Source of the DNA: Gymnothorax reevesii
Taxonomy: Eukaryota; Chordata; Actinopteri; Anguilliformes; Muraenidae
NCBI GenBank assembly: GCA_029721435.1
Contig: CM056573.1
Location: forward strand, 94,500,947 to 94,564,946
Direction: 5' to 3'
DNA: 64,000 nt
This document shows, piece after piece, positions 22,223 through 35,660 of this stretch. The notes under the pieces were generated by a model, which saw nothing but the letters and a program-made list of their open reading frames with translations, did no database searches and was not told the origin of the DNA. Within the stretch, counting starts at the first letter, position 1; every line of letters begins with the position of its first letter. The translations under genes and the position numbers were made by a program.

Positions 22223-23716
22223 TGAGTACAAATGAAAACGCACCACTCACGATATCTAGAATAGCTCCATGGATTGATATGTGAAGTATATACGTATGAT
22301 GCATTTGAGATAATGAATGATTTAAGAAGCCATTAATGTCTTCGATAATGTTAATGCGCGAGAGAGGTTTAACTGGTGTAGGGGTCAAACAGGAAAGTCA
22401 ATAACGGGTGTGACCGCCATTTGCATTGACACATGCGGTGCATCGTCGTCGCATGGAGTTGATCAGTCTCTGGATAGCGTTCTGAGGGATAGCATTCCAC
22501 TCCTGAACAAGGGCAACCTCAAGTTCTCGGATGTTGTCCATCTGGCGTCGACGTGAAAAACGTCGTCCAATTTCATCCCATAAGTGCTCGATAGGGGAGA
22601 GGTCGGGTGACAGAGCTGGCCACTGAAGCACGGGGATGTTCTGCTGTGCAAGGTACTGCATGGACACCCTTGCAGTGTATGCCCTAGCGTTGTCCTGTTG
22701 GAACGTGTGGACATCGTGGTGTTGGTTGAAGAACGGCACAACATGGTTCTGCAGCACCTGGTCCCGGTAGTAGACGCCGTTCACCCTTCCTCTGCAGATA
22801 TGGAGAGGGGTTCTGTGACGGTAGCTTATTCCACCCCACACCATAACGCTGCCACCACCTCAACGGTCTGTTTGAACGACACAATCGGCGTTATAACGTT
22901 CACCACGTCTCCGCCAAACACGTAAACGGCCATCTGCGTTCCTTTTGTGAAATCGTGACTCGTCAGACAAGATGACACCGTGCCATTGTCGTAGTCGCCA
23001 ATTCTGGTGCCTGTTTGCCCACTGTAGACGCTGGTTTTGGTGACGATCCGTCAATATGGGGCCGAAACAAGGACATCGTGCAACACAGGCCTGCAGCTTG
23101 CAGACGGTTCCGTACGGTGTTGGGGTGAATGAATCCACGTCGTCCTTGGACTTGAGCAGCCGTTCTTGTCGCTGGTAGTGTTCGGTCTCTGACATGATCC
23201 CGTACGATCTGACGGTCCTGACGTGCCGTTGTCACACGTTGTTGACCCGGTCGAGGACGGTCCTGAGTGCTCCCCGTTTGCAGAAACCTTTGATGGAGTC
23301 TTGCGATTGTTGTGTGTGCGCAGTGTAGTCGTCTGGCAATTTCCCTGGTGCTGGCGCCAATTTGAAGCATGCCTATGGCACGTTCCCGTTCAGGGGCTGT
23401 AAGTCGCGGCATAGTGTCAACGTTTCACAAGGTGTCAGTGAAGAAGTGAAATTTTATTCGGATTCACATGCTTTTAAAAGCAATGTGTGCACAAATTCAG
23501 AGTGAAATTCATTTTTCCCGTGGTGTGCGTGCAAGATGTTGCGTTTTTGCAAAAAATTGCCTAGCGTTTCAGTTCACTTGAAATTCTCGCATTTCTTGCA
23601 CCTGGCATGTCGGGTGATGTCACTGTAGTATTGTTGTTGTATAAAAATTATATTGAAGTTCATTTCAACTTAAATATTGACTTTTTTTCAAGTGGTGCGT
23701 TTTCATTTGTACTCAG
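22222..23716 (-). mobile_element. Tc1-family DNA transposon (1,495 bp) inserted in an AT microsatellite
   Basis: Terminal inverted repeats of 26 bp begin CTGAGTACAAATGAAAACGC at both ends, next to TA dinucleotides (22220-22221 and 23717-23718), as expected for Tc1/mariner insertion. It encodes one transposase on the minus strand. The TIRs look perfect over 26 bp, but the gene is broken. Confidence 0.93.
22398..23412 (-). pseudogene. Tc1-family transposase (DD34E), broken
   Basis: Starts MPRLTAPERERAIGM at 23412 and spans about 338 codons, the usual Tc1 length. The N-terminal paired-type helix-turn-helix half (ASTREIARRLHCAHTTIARL) binds the terminal repeats. The catalytic core shows LSDESRF, QQDNARA and SPDLSPIEH, with exactly 34 residues between the second Asp and the Glu. 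One frameshift lies near 23080 and one in-frame TGA at 22860-22862. The triad is intact, so loss of function comes from the two breaks. Confidence 0.93.
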
Positions 23717-23759
23717 TATATATATATATAAATATATATACACACACACACACACACAT

Positions 23760-25228
23760 GTTGTATATACTGTATAAATAAAATGTTATTACTGTAATAA
23801 TTATTATAACATATAACATGTCGTATTTTATGTAATATATATTACAAGCTTCCCCTTGGTGCCCTTGTCCTTTTCTCTAATAGGCCTGTACCGTATTAGT
23901 ATTGTCTAGTTTATATTGGGCTTGTTTTTATAGCCGCGGTTGCTTATTTGTCTTGCCAGAGTAGGCAACCCTGGCCACAGTAAATTCAGGAACAAAAATA
24001 TTACATGTGCCACAAATGCCACACATTGAAAATCCATTGTAATAGATGTATCTTGCCTGCAGAAAGGTTTCAAAAAACTTAATCCTCCAAAGTGCTTCAT
24101 GCAACATGTCTCCATAAGGTAAATTACATTATACAACCAAGGACTTCCATAGTGTATGCTGAGGTCAACCATGAATTGAAACTTTAATCTTCTTTCATCT
24201 GAAATAAAAAATGTTTTTGGAAAAATATTGGGGAGGAGATGAAGTGTTCCCAAGACTGCAGCTGTCTGTGTTATATATGGTGTTGGAGTGGCCCTCGTTG
24301 ATACATGGGGTTAACTGTCCTGCTGGGAAATGCAAGGGTATTATTTTCTGTCTGTGTCAGAAAACATTTACGTTTCTCATATTTCCTCTTAGTTTCCTGG
24401 ATCTCCGTGGCTTAGGCTTGGACTTATCTGTATGTAAACCCCCCACCCTCCCCTGAAAACCCACAGTTTCCTCAAATCAAGGTCAAGGCCTTGCAAAGTG
24501 TGGGGCAGGTCTTTAAGATTCATGTAAAAGAGTGAAAAAACAAACATTGAATGCAGCTGCGCTTTCTCCTCATCTCCTAAACATCTTTGCTTAAAACTGC
24601 CCTTAAAGTACACCTCAATGAATGTTTGAAAAACTAACTTCACAGTCCCATTCATGGAGCCTTTTTTCTCAAGCAGCCTCCCTCTCATCAGACATAATGG
24701 CTGAAAGATACGGTCAAGGTCATTCTCTTCAAATTGAAGCTGTACAAAGGAGAGCGTTCAAATAGTCTTTTAAGCCTAATGATTTATAGCGCCCATGCCG
24801 AGGTTGAGAGCTGCATTAAAAGGCGGTGGAAAGAATGTGGCTCTGGAAACCCTGTGGACCTATGATCTCTGGGCCCCTGATGTGGCCCAGTAAGCACTAA
24901 GACTACGTCAGGTGCCGCTTTCTTTTCCAACCGCAGCTGCCGCAGTATGGATTGGAGCACTCAGCCATCTCCTAGCAGGGATTCTCCTTCTTCCAAATGC
25001 CTCTCTCGAGTCTCGAGTGGGTAGATCTAATTGAGCATCCATTTGGAAGAAATCCTATGTCTTCTGGTCTTTGCTGCCTCTGTTTTCCCAGATACTCTCT
25101 CCACAAACCATCTAGAAGCAGTAACTACCACACATCCTTTTTGCCATGCACAATAGGTACAGCAAATGGATGCTGGAGGCACATGAGCAATTATCACGCT
25201 GGAAATTCCATTATAAACTAGGTAATAC
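23760..25228. other. Unassigned DNA
   Basis: No gene recognised. Frames of about 100 codons near 23906-24253 and 24389-24688 have no family features. Confidence 0.4.
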
Positions 25229-25640
25229 CATGGACTGTATATAGAGATGAACGACGCGACTCCATTTACTCCCATTAATCAAAAATGGAGCCAAAATATC
25301 CCGTAGTAGGGCGCTGCCATCTTGCACATTTGGAGTCAGAGTCTGTGCAGTCGTGATCGGGGGTCGAGCCGCGGTATCCAGATCCCAACCAATCACTCAC
25401 CCGAACACCCCCCTGGACTTTTGACCTGGCCTGGCTACTAGCTATTAATGTAAGCATCTGTAATCGCTAATAAATGGAGACCATACAGTATATGTAAGTG
25501 AATGGACCCTCCAACTGTTCATAGCATTGCAATTTGTTGGCTTATTAAATAAGGTAATGCAGCATGTGGGTAAATAGACCCCCGCTGCCATCTTTTTCAC
25601 TGTTAGTTATGACTACGTAACTCGGCAGCAATGATGTCTT
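25229..25640 (+). mobile_element. Left end of a CATGGACTGTATATA-type DNA element
   Basis: It begins CATGGACTGTATATAGAGAT and continues with CCATTTACTCCCATT and GCGCTGCCATCTTG. I recognise this as the left part of a common fish non-autonomous element whose right part is at 31225-31383. The termini are inverted repeats of about 25 bp with a few mismatches. No target duplication was confirmed. Confidence 0.5.
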
Positions 25641-28600
25641 ATCAATGAATCTTACTTAAAAAGCTAGCTAGGTAGTTACTACATTAGCTAACGTGGGTAA
25701 CAGATTTTTACAAGTTCTCGACCAGATATAGCTGCAGTCAGTGTTCTCAAATGTAACTTACCCCATTTTGCGAATGGTGAGCATTTTAACGCTGACTATC
25801 GCTGAATTTTCTAAATCACATTCCATCGGGAAAGCGTCATTTCGTTTGTGTATGCTTCTTGCCGAGTAATAGGTCAAACATGTATATTTTATTCAAGTTG
25901 GAACGGTAGTTCGAATTTTGAATTTAAAATGAAAAGCCCATCTAACCACGTAGTTAGCTAGGTGTATTTAAAACTCGCACATGCTAACAATAATGTTGTA
26001 TTTTTTAAAAATATGAAAAACATAAAATTGATTGATGCAATTGAACATAACTATGATAATCTGGTGGACTGGCAATGCATTCTGTGCTGGCAAAGTTAGT
26101 AATGCCACCTGCCTCCACTTTTCTCTGGTAGGCTCAATATATTTGAATGAATAGTTAGTCGTTGTTTAATTTTTCTCCTAATTTTTAGACTATGAAATGG
26201 ACTCAGCCATTTTGACTTCCTCCACAGATGCCAAGACTATGTGCAAATACCACGGGAATATCTTGAAATCGGTGGCTGTTGTAAATGCCGCATCATACTT
26301 CTCACTTAAGAATTTCGCAAACAGACTCAAATTTATATCATTGTTACATTGAGTGTATGCACAAAGAGCACAATATAGCCCAGTTAAAATATGGAATAAT
26401 AAAATATAAATATTTTCTTTTCTTTGGGGAATATAGTTAAAAAACATGGCTATGTGTCTGAAAGACCAAATCCAGTAGAGAGATAGAGTTGGATTTTCAA
26501 CAAGTCTTGGCCACAATAAATGCTATAATTTCTCTGCTTTATGTGATGTTTGATCTTTTTATTTTTATAATAGGGTAGCTATCACACTTGTCATTGCTGT
26601 CACAGCTCTTCCGCTCTCTCCACGTCTCCACCTTAATTTCCCTCTCCCTTCCTCTTCAATCTTCTCCAAACTATTTTCTTTCCCTTAGCCTTTCTACCTG
26701 ATAGGCTTCCTCAATCGCATTTCCCCACGGTGAATTTCACCAAGGGGTTGTCTTTGGGCCCCCGAAGAGTTAAGGCCTTTGCATAGGTTTTGTTTAAATA
26801 AATATTTTTACTTTATTCTTGTTTTCACACCTCTAATTTACTGTAGCAAAAGAAAAAGTATATGTGAAAGAATTTCAGAGTTAAATTTTTTACTCCATAT
26901 ACATGTAAAGACCTTTATAATAAGAGGTTTTACATACTGCCATCAAAGAAAAAATACATTGAATAACAAAACATTTCTCGTGTACTCTTAGTCCTTGTGC
27001 AGATGACTAGAGTCACTGTTGGAATACTGAAGTTGTAGTTGTCTCGATACTTTGTAATCAGTGACGGCTCATGAATTGGCAATAGGGGAAGCTCAAACAA
27101 TGCCTTAAAATTAATGATTGGTCATGACCTGTTTTCAATCATTCATTTAAATTTCCATTACTAATGGTAATGTATTATTAAACACACAAAATGAGTGACA
27201 GTTTTTGCCAATAATTGTAGATGGAAGCGAGTAAGGAGACTGGCAGAACAAGCATACATAGGAGAAGCCAGTTCCATGTTCATTATTATTCAATCAACAT
27301 TGACTTGTCAATCTCCAAGTGTAAATTACTTGTAAAAAATTGCAAGTTTCACGGACAATGCATTGGGTAGCATTTTTGACAACTATTTTCATTGGTGTTT
27401 CTTGAATTGCTTCATAAGTATACTCCAACAATAAAACCAAAGAGTTGCTGTTTGCATTCTCCAAGTCCTCGCTGGGTAACGCTGAGGTCTGTATTTGAGA
27501 GCATCCTCTGTGATCACATGAAAAAAATCTTCAGAAAAATTAGAAGTTATGTTGTGCAGTGGTTAACATAGCATAGGCCATATAAGAAGAGACACCAAAT
27601 TTCAAAATAAACCCCCATGATTTTCTGCAATAATAAAGATGATCATTTTGTCTTTGTACAATGCCATATCCCAGCTCTAACTCTCTAAATTCAGGCAATG
27701 CATGCATCACTTTCACAAATATGTTTCAGAGGCTGAATTAATCATTAAGTGCCTTGTGCTAATCTTTTTAGCAGTAACTAAAGTCAGCTAACAAGCTAGT
27801 CAAAGTTAAGATAACACAATTGCAATTCCAGCTAAAGTTAATGTAGAATTTACTCCTGCCGCATCCATAGCGCTGTAGCATACTTTTTTAATGTTATGCT
27901 TCCATGTTTACTGCACTCTTTCCTTTACGTTATGTGCCAACCTCCTTCACGGCCAAACCCGAAATGTTGTTGATACTTTTTCCAACCAGTCTTTTAGGAG
28001 TTACCCAGTTCGCTATCTAGCCAGTTCCACTAGAGTAGATGCATCAATTCCAAGTGTAATTTCGCCTGAAAACTGCTGCTTCTATATTGTAATTATTGAG
28101 CCACTGAATTTGCTCTCGGTATGGTTCATTTTTGTCATATTCTCGTAATTCTGATAATCTGTGCCTCCTCGATCCGATTTCTTTCTCCTGCAGTTTTAGC
28201 AGCAATTCATAGGGTTGTATCAAAAGGTTAGATTTCTGCTGAAAAACGAGATGTTAGCTTGCTGGTGTTATTGCTTGAACGGCAGAAGTTGTGTTGGCCT
28301 CTGTCAGCGGATTCATCACAATCATATTACTGGCAATTTTTAAATAGTAGCTCATATCTTCTACGGTAAAGATGATTGTATCAATGAGAATTACATAAAC
28401 TGACACCTATGAAAAATAAATTCTTGTAAACATAATGTTTAAAAGATCGCGCCAATCTGTATTCGATCCCCTTGAGCAAAAGGACATCATGAGTGCGTTG
28501 CATTAACCTTTATGCCATTGTGACACAGCTGACATCTGTTTACAGTCTAGTATTAATTAACGTTGCCAGCTTCAGGTCAGATTTTCTTTTAAATTGGTCT

Positions 28601-29743
28601 AAAACAACTGGTTCCCTTCAGAAAACACTTGGAGGTATTATTCAAGCTCTTCTCCAGCTGTGGTCTCCTTGACTGCAACATTGCTACTCTGAACTTCGAA
28701 AAATAACTTTCAAACAGTAACGATCAAACGCTGTCAAGTAGTGGCGCATATACATAGCAGCTATTGTTTTTGTAAAATTGAGAACTACATTACTGATACC
28801 TGCTGAAAAGAAATGTAAAATTTCATGTTTACAATACAGCAACAAGCTGGATTCAACCCCCCGCGAGCCAAATACAGAATGCATATTTCAAACGGGTGCA
28901 TTACCTTGAACACCACAGATCAATTTCTTTTTCCAGCGTGCGGTAAAGTATTCATTAACTACGTCCAGCATCCAGGCAACATTTTGTTTTGAGTTAACTT
29001 AAAATAACTGGTTCCTGTGGCTTCACTAAGAAAATATTTGGACATATTTTCAAAGCTCTTTTACACAAAACCTCGGACACATTGACCACAACATCACAGA
29101 CCCCTACAATGACACTTATGAATGTGGGAGGCCGAAGGAGGACCCGGGGGGGAAAATGAGAAGAAAAAAACAAAGACATTTTGAATATCATGAAACATGC
29201 CAGGGGATCATTCACCTCTATGGGTTTATACTGAAAATTTTTTTGACACTCATCACACTGAGCAACCTCAAAGTTCAGAGGCTACATGTTTTTCCTTCAC
29301 ATTGCACGAGTCCATGTCAGTTTCCTCTGTCATATCTTCCTCTGTACTATTGAGAAACAAACGTCCTACCACCTCCCCCATTCTCCTTTTAAACTTACTC
29401 TCCTGTGCCAGATGTTGGTGATGTGTTAATTATAATCCTAACTACCATTCACCACACGCAGCTAGTGCACTACTTATTTTTGGTACCTCTGTATTTAGAA
29501 AGCCTGAGTCAATGCACATCGAAAAAGCATTGCAAGAAAATGTTGAAATGAATGGGTGCCCAATATTTTACAATGGGTAATACAGAAAAGAAGGTAGAAG
29601 GATTTAGTCCATGCCCTCGGTGCAGTATTGTGAGTAGACTATATACTGCTTGTATTCTACTGTTCCTGCACCTAAATGCTAGCAATTATTTGTGAACTTT
29701 GGCAGTGTTAACCGTGTTAGGTAGTCTCCATTTAAAGGTTTTC
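25641..29743. other. Unassigned DNA between half-elements
   Basis: GCTAGC/TTAGCTAAC-rich stretches near 25660-25980 and 27770-27850 probably belong to old non-autonomous elements. At 27059 CAGTGACGGCTCATGAATTGG resembles the start of a fish hAT element, but no matching right end was found. Two loosely similar segments occur near 28580-28700 and 28950-29110. No gene is supported. Confidence 0.35.
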
Positions 29744-30612
29744 ACAAACCCCAATTCCAATGAAGTTGGGTCGCAGCGTAAAAGGTGAATAAAAGCAGAA
29801 TACAATGATTTGCGAATCCTTTTTGACATATTCAATTGAGCATACTACAAAGACAAGATATTAATGTTCAAAGTGATGGATTTTAATGTTTTTTTTTTTT
29901 TTTTGGAAATGTACTCTCATTTTGAATTTGATGCCTGCAACACGTTCCAGAAAAGCTGAAAGAAAGGTGCAACAAAAGACTGGGAAAGTTCAGGAATGCT
30001 TATGAAACCCCTGTTTGGAACATTCCACGGGTGAACAGGTTAATTGGAAACAGGTGATTGTCATGATAAGGTATAAAAGGAGCATCCCAAAGAGCTCAGT
30101 TGCTCACAAGCCAGGATGGGGCACGGTTCACCACTTTGTGAACAACTGCATGAGCAAATTGTCCAACAGTTTAAGAACAACATTTCTCAATGTGCAACTG
30201 CAAGGAATTTAGGGATTTCATCATCTACGGTCCATAATATCAACAAAAGATTTGGAGAATCTAGAGAAATCTCTACAGGTAAAGGCAAGGCTGAAAATCA
30301 ACATTGAATGCCCGTGACTGTCGGACCTTGAGGCGGCACTGCATTAAAAACCAACATCATTCTGTGAAGGATGTTACCATGTGGGCTCAGGAACACTTTG
30401 GAAAACCATTGTCAGTTAGTACAGTTCGTCACTACATCTACAAGTGCAAGTTGAAACTCTACCATGCAAAGTGAAAGCCGAAATCAACAACACCCAGAAA
30501 CGCCGCCGGTTTCTCTGGGCCCAAGCTCATCTGAGATTTACTGAATTATGGTGGAAAAGTGTGGTGTGGTCTCACAAGTTCACATTTCAAATTGTTTTTA
30601 GAAATCATGGAT
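29744..30612 (+). mobile_element. Tc1/mariner element, 5' half
   Basis: It starts ACAAACCCCAATTCCAATGA, a well-known fish Tc1-type terminus, and continues with GTAAAAGGTGAATAAAAGCA and TGATGCCTGCAACACGTTCC. It contains the 5' half of a transposase gene and stops abruptly inside the catalytic core near 30612. The 3' half and second terminus are absent. Confidence 0.8.
30112..30612 (+). pseudogene. Tc1-like transposase, N-terminal fragment
   Basis: Encodes the helix-turn-helix region (SPLCEQLHEQIVQQFKNN, then ARNLGISSSTVHNINKRF), then the second DNA-binding half and the start of the core, across stops and frameshifts (TGA at 30305; about 30320-30480 in other frames). At the first catalytic position the WSDES motif has become WSHKF, so the first Asp is lost. 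The fragment ends just after QIVFRNHG. Confidence 0.8.
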
Positions 30613-31224
30613 ATAACGTCATTCAAATGTTTACATTCATAGATATTGATACAGATATTCATTCTTTAAATGAAAAAAATATTTATTTTGCAAGATATGA
30701 CTGACAACCTATCGCCATTTTCCCCCACAATTAGCATTAACATTACACTGATTACTGCCTTAAGGTTAGCTAAGTTAGCTAGATGATAACTTGGCTAACC
30801 GTACAAAGTTAGCTAACAAAATATAAAATTGACTTTCCGAAAAAACCGCTGAGATTCTTTAGATCGGTCAGATACGCTAGTGCAGTTCACTCCAGAACAA
30901 CTCATTTTGTCTTTTTTTTTAAAAATGACTTTGTCGGGCTTGAAACATGCAATCACGGTTAGCCAGCCCTTTGAAAATTTCCAGTGACCGTAAATCTCCC
31001 TTCTCAGCTCCTACTCTAGCTACATAAAGATACTATTCTCGAAAAAAAATGTCTGCAGTGGCCAACGAGACCCCATGACGCACAGCTGCTGTCAATCACA
31101 TCTGCCATGCCCATTTTCAATAGTATCAAATAAATGGTTAAATACAAACTTATCAGAAAAACATACATCAGCATGGTATGAACTTGTTAAAAAGGCAGAA
31201 ACCATGTTTCAAAAAAATTATTTG
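30613..31224. other. Probable body of the CATGGACTGTATATA-type element
   Basis: AT-rich DNA with GTTAGCTAAC-type blocks, leading into the right end at 31225. No gene. Confidence 0.3.
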
Positions 31225-31383
31225 ACATGTACTTGATTTTGTATAGCCTGTGTCCCATCTACTAACATGGAGAGGGCGGGTTTAGAACTTGTACTGCAGC
31301 CAGCCAGTGGATGGCGATCGAGATGTTTTGGCTTCACTTTTCATAACCGCTGTTCGGTTGTCCATCTTTATATACAGTCCATG
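31225..31383 (+). mobile_element. Right end of a CATGGACTGTATATA-type DNA element
   Basis: Contains CCTGTGTCCCATCTACTAAC, CAGCCAGTGGATGGCGATCG and GAGATGTTTTGGCTTCACTT, and closes with GTCCATCTTTATATACAGTC before CATG at 31383. The reverse complement of the end matches the terminus at 25229. It is either the far end of one long or interrupted element or an independent half-copy. Confidence 0.5.
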
Positions 31384-32630
31384 AGCCAATACAATAAAGC
31401 TCCAGTCACCAGAGCTACACCCGTCCATAACTACTTAGTTCTCTTCAATCAGAGTTGTCTTTTCAGAGATATGCGGCCGGCCGCATATGTTGTCATCTGC
31501 AGATGAAATACCGTCAAGAGGGGAAACTGAGAGGAGACCCCAGAGTCCCGCAGTGGAGCTGGTGCTGACAGTTCACCTGAGCAGAGCAATCTCAGTTTAG
31601 AATAGTAGTGGTTAAAGAGAAAGTGCAGAATGACTTTTCCCAGACAAATGCCATAGCATGAGAACACTTACTGCTGTGGTGTGTTGCTGTTCTCTTTATA
31701 ACAGATGAGAAAGTGACTACAGCAACCATGAAAATGACCGTATCAGCTGCTGCACGAGCAGACGCCCCTGCATCTGGCCTGCACGTGTGCCCAAGGGTGG
31801 CACCCTCTGTTCAAGGCAGGGAGGCCTTTAGGTTATCTTGGGCAGGCAGTGGTCTCTTGTCTGCAGTATTTCTCTCTAGGCAAGGAGGAAAACACAGGGA
31901 GAGGACAAATTCCTCCAGAGTTTTAAGTAGAGTGTCAGACACCGGACATTGAAATGAGCCTCATAAGGAAGTGGCTTTGTCTGGCATTTAGCTTGGCAAA
32001 AACTAACACTCGTGTGCTTTGGCTGGCATTCAGCTTCAGTTCGCAGCATGCGGGGACAAAATGGTAGGGGTGTGGGAGAGTGGGGATGGTACTGAGGGAA
32101 GGGAGGTAGCACATTGATGGAGGTTAAGGAGGGATCAGGAAACCCACCTGCTGGAAACTGCTGACTGAGCAAACACATTTCAGTGCAGCACCCCCCGCCC
32201 CCCTCACTCCATTCCACCTCTCATGAGACACAAGGCCATACCTCTGCCCAGCACGGGAGTGGCTTTTATTTTTTTACAGTATTACCTAATTTGATCAAGG
32301 CTTATTACCCTTTGCTGGGCAATAAAAAGATATGCAGCTTGAGCTAAATCCTGTTCCTAATACGGATATTTTTGAATTATGACTGGTACATTTGCGTCTG
32401 GTTTCAGCAGGTCAGGGTGGTTCAACAAAAGCACACTAATTGTAATGTACTGTAAACCCTGCTGGAAACACCACCATGGCTTTGTCATGCTCACAAAATA
32501 CTGTTTTTGTTGAGACTGGTCCACTTTCTACGAATCAATTTTGCGGTCATTTCTCAAGCTGTAGTTCAGTGGTCATTCGCAGCTACCCATGACTTCTGGC
32601 CACCTTTGGTTTTTGATGTTGGTTTTTTGA
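31384..32630. other. Unassigned DNA
   Basis: No gene supported. The + frame at 31713-31952 and minus frame at 31876-32217 overlap and lack family signatures. Confidence 0.4.
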
Positions 32631-32631
32631 T

Positions 32632-33350
32632 GCTGCGACTAAGCAGCTCTATGAACGCTTCTGTATGTCCGTCTGTCCGTCCGTCCATCTGTGACACCTT
32701 TTTCACCATGTTCCTGTCCTCGTATCATCATGAAATTTTCAGGAGTTATTGACCTTCACCAAAGTGATGTCCATGCACAAGGTCGAGGTCAAAGGTCAAA
32801 GGTCAAGTTCACAGAGGTCACAACCTTTTTTGCGGGTTTTCGCGCTGTAACTCCAGTTAGAATTCATGGATCGCTATGAAATTTTGGAAATAGCTTCTAG
32901 GCATAGAGGAGGTGTTCCCTATTGTTTTTTAAGGTCATCTGTCAAGTCCCAAGGTCACACAGGAGAAAAAAGTGAAAAAAAATTTGCCCAATTTGACAGT
33001 TTTCGCACCGTATCTCAAGTTTAATTCAATGAATGGCTATGAAATCTTAAAACAAGCTTCTTGGTATAGAGGAGGGGTTCCCTATTGATTTTCAAGGTCA
33101 TCTGTCGAATCCCAAGGTCACACCGGTCGATTTTGCCCCGATTTCACAGTTTTCGCACCGTAACTCGAGTTTAACTTGATGGATGGCTATTAAATTTTAC
33201 AACAAGCTTCTTGGTACAGAGGCTCCCTATTGATTTTCAAGGTCATTTGCCAATTTCGAGGTCACACTTGTACAAGAAACCACCAGTCATGGACACTAGG
33301 CCACGTGACGGATGCTAGGCCAGGTCGCAGCTATTAGATCCCTCTGATCT
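32632..33350 (+). repeat. Hairpin-headed tandem-core element R1
   Basis: GCTGC-gactaa-GCAGC hairpin (32632-32647), then a GTCC/GTCT run (32666-32690), then about four related units. Units share AAGGTCATCTGTC, CCCAAGGTCACAC, GTTTTCGCACCGTA, TGGCTATGAAAT and AGAGGAGG. AAGGTCAT starts recur at about 32931, 33104 and 33237. AGGTCA half-sites at 32786, 32793 and 32800 are direct repeats with 1-bp spacers. No coding capacity. The layout fits tandem-core non-autonomous elements of the Helentron-associated or pearl type, by analogy only. Confidence 0.6.
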
Positions 33351-35566
33351 ACTTATTTTTTCTCTGTGTGTTTGGTAAATATTGTCACAATTTTTTCCAG
33401 TGTAATACTCTGTTGCCCACAAAGTTGGAATAATTTTGTATTCAGACACTTTTTCTTTAAAAAATAAATCACATTGGAACAATGTTTTCATGAAAAGAGG
33501 GAAAAAATTTATGAGAACTATATGAGCGACAGAATATTTCTGTTTCCCGACACATTGCTATTCCTACACCACTTATGTTGCCCCTCTGTCAGTATCTTCA
33601 TCTTTCTTGGAAGACATACCAAGTGCCGGACTTAAAACCTCTTTTAAGCATATTCGTTGCGCAAATTAGCATTAAGAGACTTCAAGGTTACATCTATTTT
33701 TTTGGTAGTGCTTTTAATATTTTCTCCACTTTCTGTCTGTCCTGACAAACCGCATGGAGTAAAACTGACTGTGTAAAAATGGTAAAGAGAATAGCCTATT
33801 CAACTACTCTGGACTCATTTTCCCACACACTGGAGAGTATCAGTGCTGCACAAAGCCAGGACTTGAATACCCTCAAGATCTCTGCATTTTCAGTGTGGTC
33901 TGGAAAACCTTTCCATGCAGTAAAAATTTTTGTGCAATAAAACACATGAAAAATATCACAAGGGCCTACATTTATCTAATTTTCATCCATTCACCCATTG
34001 CCGAAGGTTACTAAACTAAAACACGTCTCATAGTCCCTTTGCTAATCCCTCATGAATTTGAAAGTATCTTCATAAACCAGAATAGATTAAGCCTCCTAAA
34101 TATTTCCACATGATTTTTTTTGTGTGCATTGCATGTATTGGAATGTACTTTCTCCAAGAGCTGCTTTTACTTCATGATAATTTGATGCCCAGAACTGCTT
34201 ATAATACTGGTGATATTAATTGCCATTGTATGACCAGCGGCGAAAGAATTCAAGATGATGGTTCACGAAGGAATCAATGAGCAAAGTGTTTTCTATCAGA
34301 TCCCTGTTCAGCTCATACGCAGTTATGCTTGCATCAGTGGAGTCATCCATAGTAATAAGAAAAACATTCTCCCTCAGATGAGATCAAATGTTGGAGTATG
34401 CAACATATGCAAATTATAGGGATGCCGCGAAAAGTGTGGCTGTGAAATTGCTGTTTTCAAAAATTCATACACTGTAATAACCAAAAGTTGATTTTAATCA
34501 ATTATAATATAAACTTATATAAATATAAATTACTGCTTCATGGTGGTATGCCTCTATCAACCAGTCAAGTTGCAGTTTACATCCATGTCTATCTAGACTC
34601 ATAAATGATACTATGTAGTGAAGACATTGATGGAATTTAATCGCAGGTATTAAGAGTACTTTTTGGTAAAATGGAAGTTATGATGATTGTGACAGGTGTG
34701 ATTCCAGAGAATAATTTCCAGTGAGCAAACATGTTAACCTCACTCCGTGATGATTTTTACGCAGGAGCACAGAGAACTGATAGACATCTTTGTTACATGG
34801 TGCAACAATAATCGGGTGGATCTCAAGCTTTGCAAAATTGACAAGTATGCAAAGTTTGTGAATAAACCAAATTGGCTTGACAAAGCCTAACTGCAATCAG
34901 TAGAATGATGTTAACATTTCAAACAACCCAAACTCAAACTCTCCATGACAAACAGTTCAATAGTTATGATGGTAGAAGTTAAGCCAAACTGGAAATTGAC
35001 TTTGTCAATTAACATGTGCCAGTAGGTGAAGAGAAACTGGTAGGTTCAATGTTAACCTGTTACTGAAAATCTTATGTAAGGCTTATAGTTCGCCAACATT
35101 TAATATTTTAGAGACTGAAAGGTCAATACTAGGTAATAAGTTAAGGTAGACTTTAATATAGATAGCTAGCTAGATAGCTCACTAAGCTCACGTGTGCCAA
35201 TATTAACCAGACTGTGTTCAGCTACAAATAATGCTGATGTCGAATTAGCCTAATCAAAAGGGTGATTGTTCTTCTGGTTGTCACACCCCCAAGCATGATA
35301 TCATCCAACAAATGTAATAATCACCAACTTGATACAAATGTGTGGGTTTTAATGTGCTAATCTGGCAAATTCAATAAGTTACCCATAAATGTGATGTCAG
35401 TTGTTCAATACAAAAATGCTGCACAGCTTCCCATAAACATAATAAATATTATATTAATAGGCATTTGTTGAGCTTGTGGTGAGCAAGTGCTATTATTAGC
35501 TCATCTGCTGGTGGTCCAGCATCCGTCATCCAACTGTCCTTCGAGTAGTTTGTCCATCTGCTGCAG
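33351..35566. other. Unassigned DNA
   Basis: AT-rich with no frame over about 75 codons and no recognised repeat. Confidence 0.45.
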
Positions 35567-35660
35567 TGGTTCGCAACCTTTTTTGAACAAATGACCCCCT
35601 GACTATACCGTGATTCTCTTACCCCCCCCCCCCACCCCCCTATATGTTACTATGCTATAT
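35567..35660 (+). mobile_element. hAT-like terminus
   Basis: CAGTGGTTCGCAACCTTTTT is the typical start of hAT non-autonomous elements, and GACCCCCTGA follows as in many fish copies. A C-run lies at about 35622-35640. No right end was found. Confidence 0.4.

Noticed and set aside
22001..22388. Ile-Tyr repeat proteins of 80-100 codons
   Set aside because: They are translations of the (AT)n tract.
27058..28900. Complete hAT element starting CAGTGACGGCT
   Set aside because: No matching right terminus or transposase was found, so only the start resembles the family.
32632..33350. CRISPR-like array
   Set aside because: Units are long, degenerate and contiguous, with no short identical repeats or unique spacers, and the DNA is eukaryotic.
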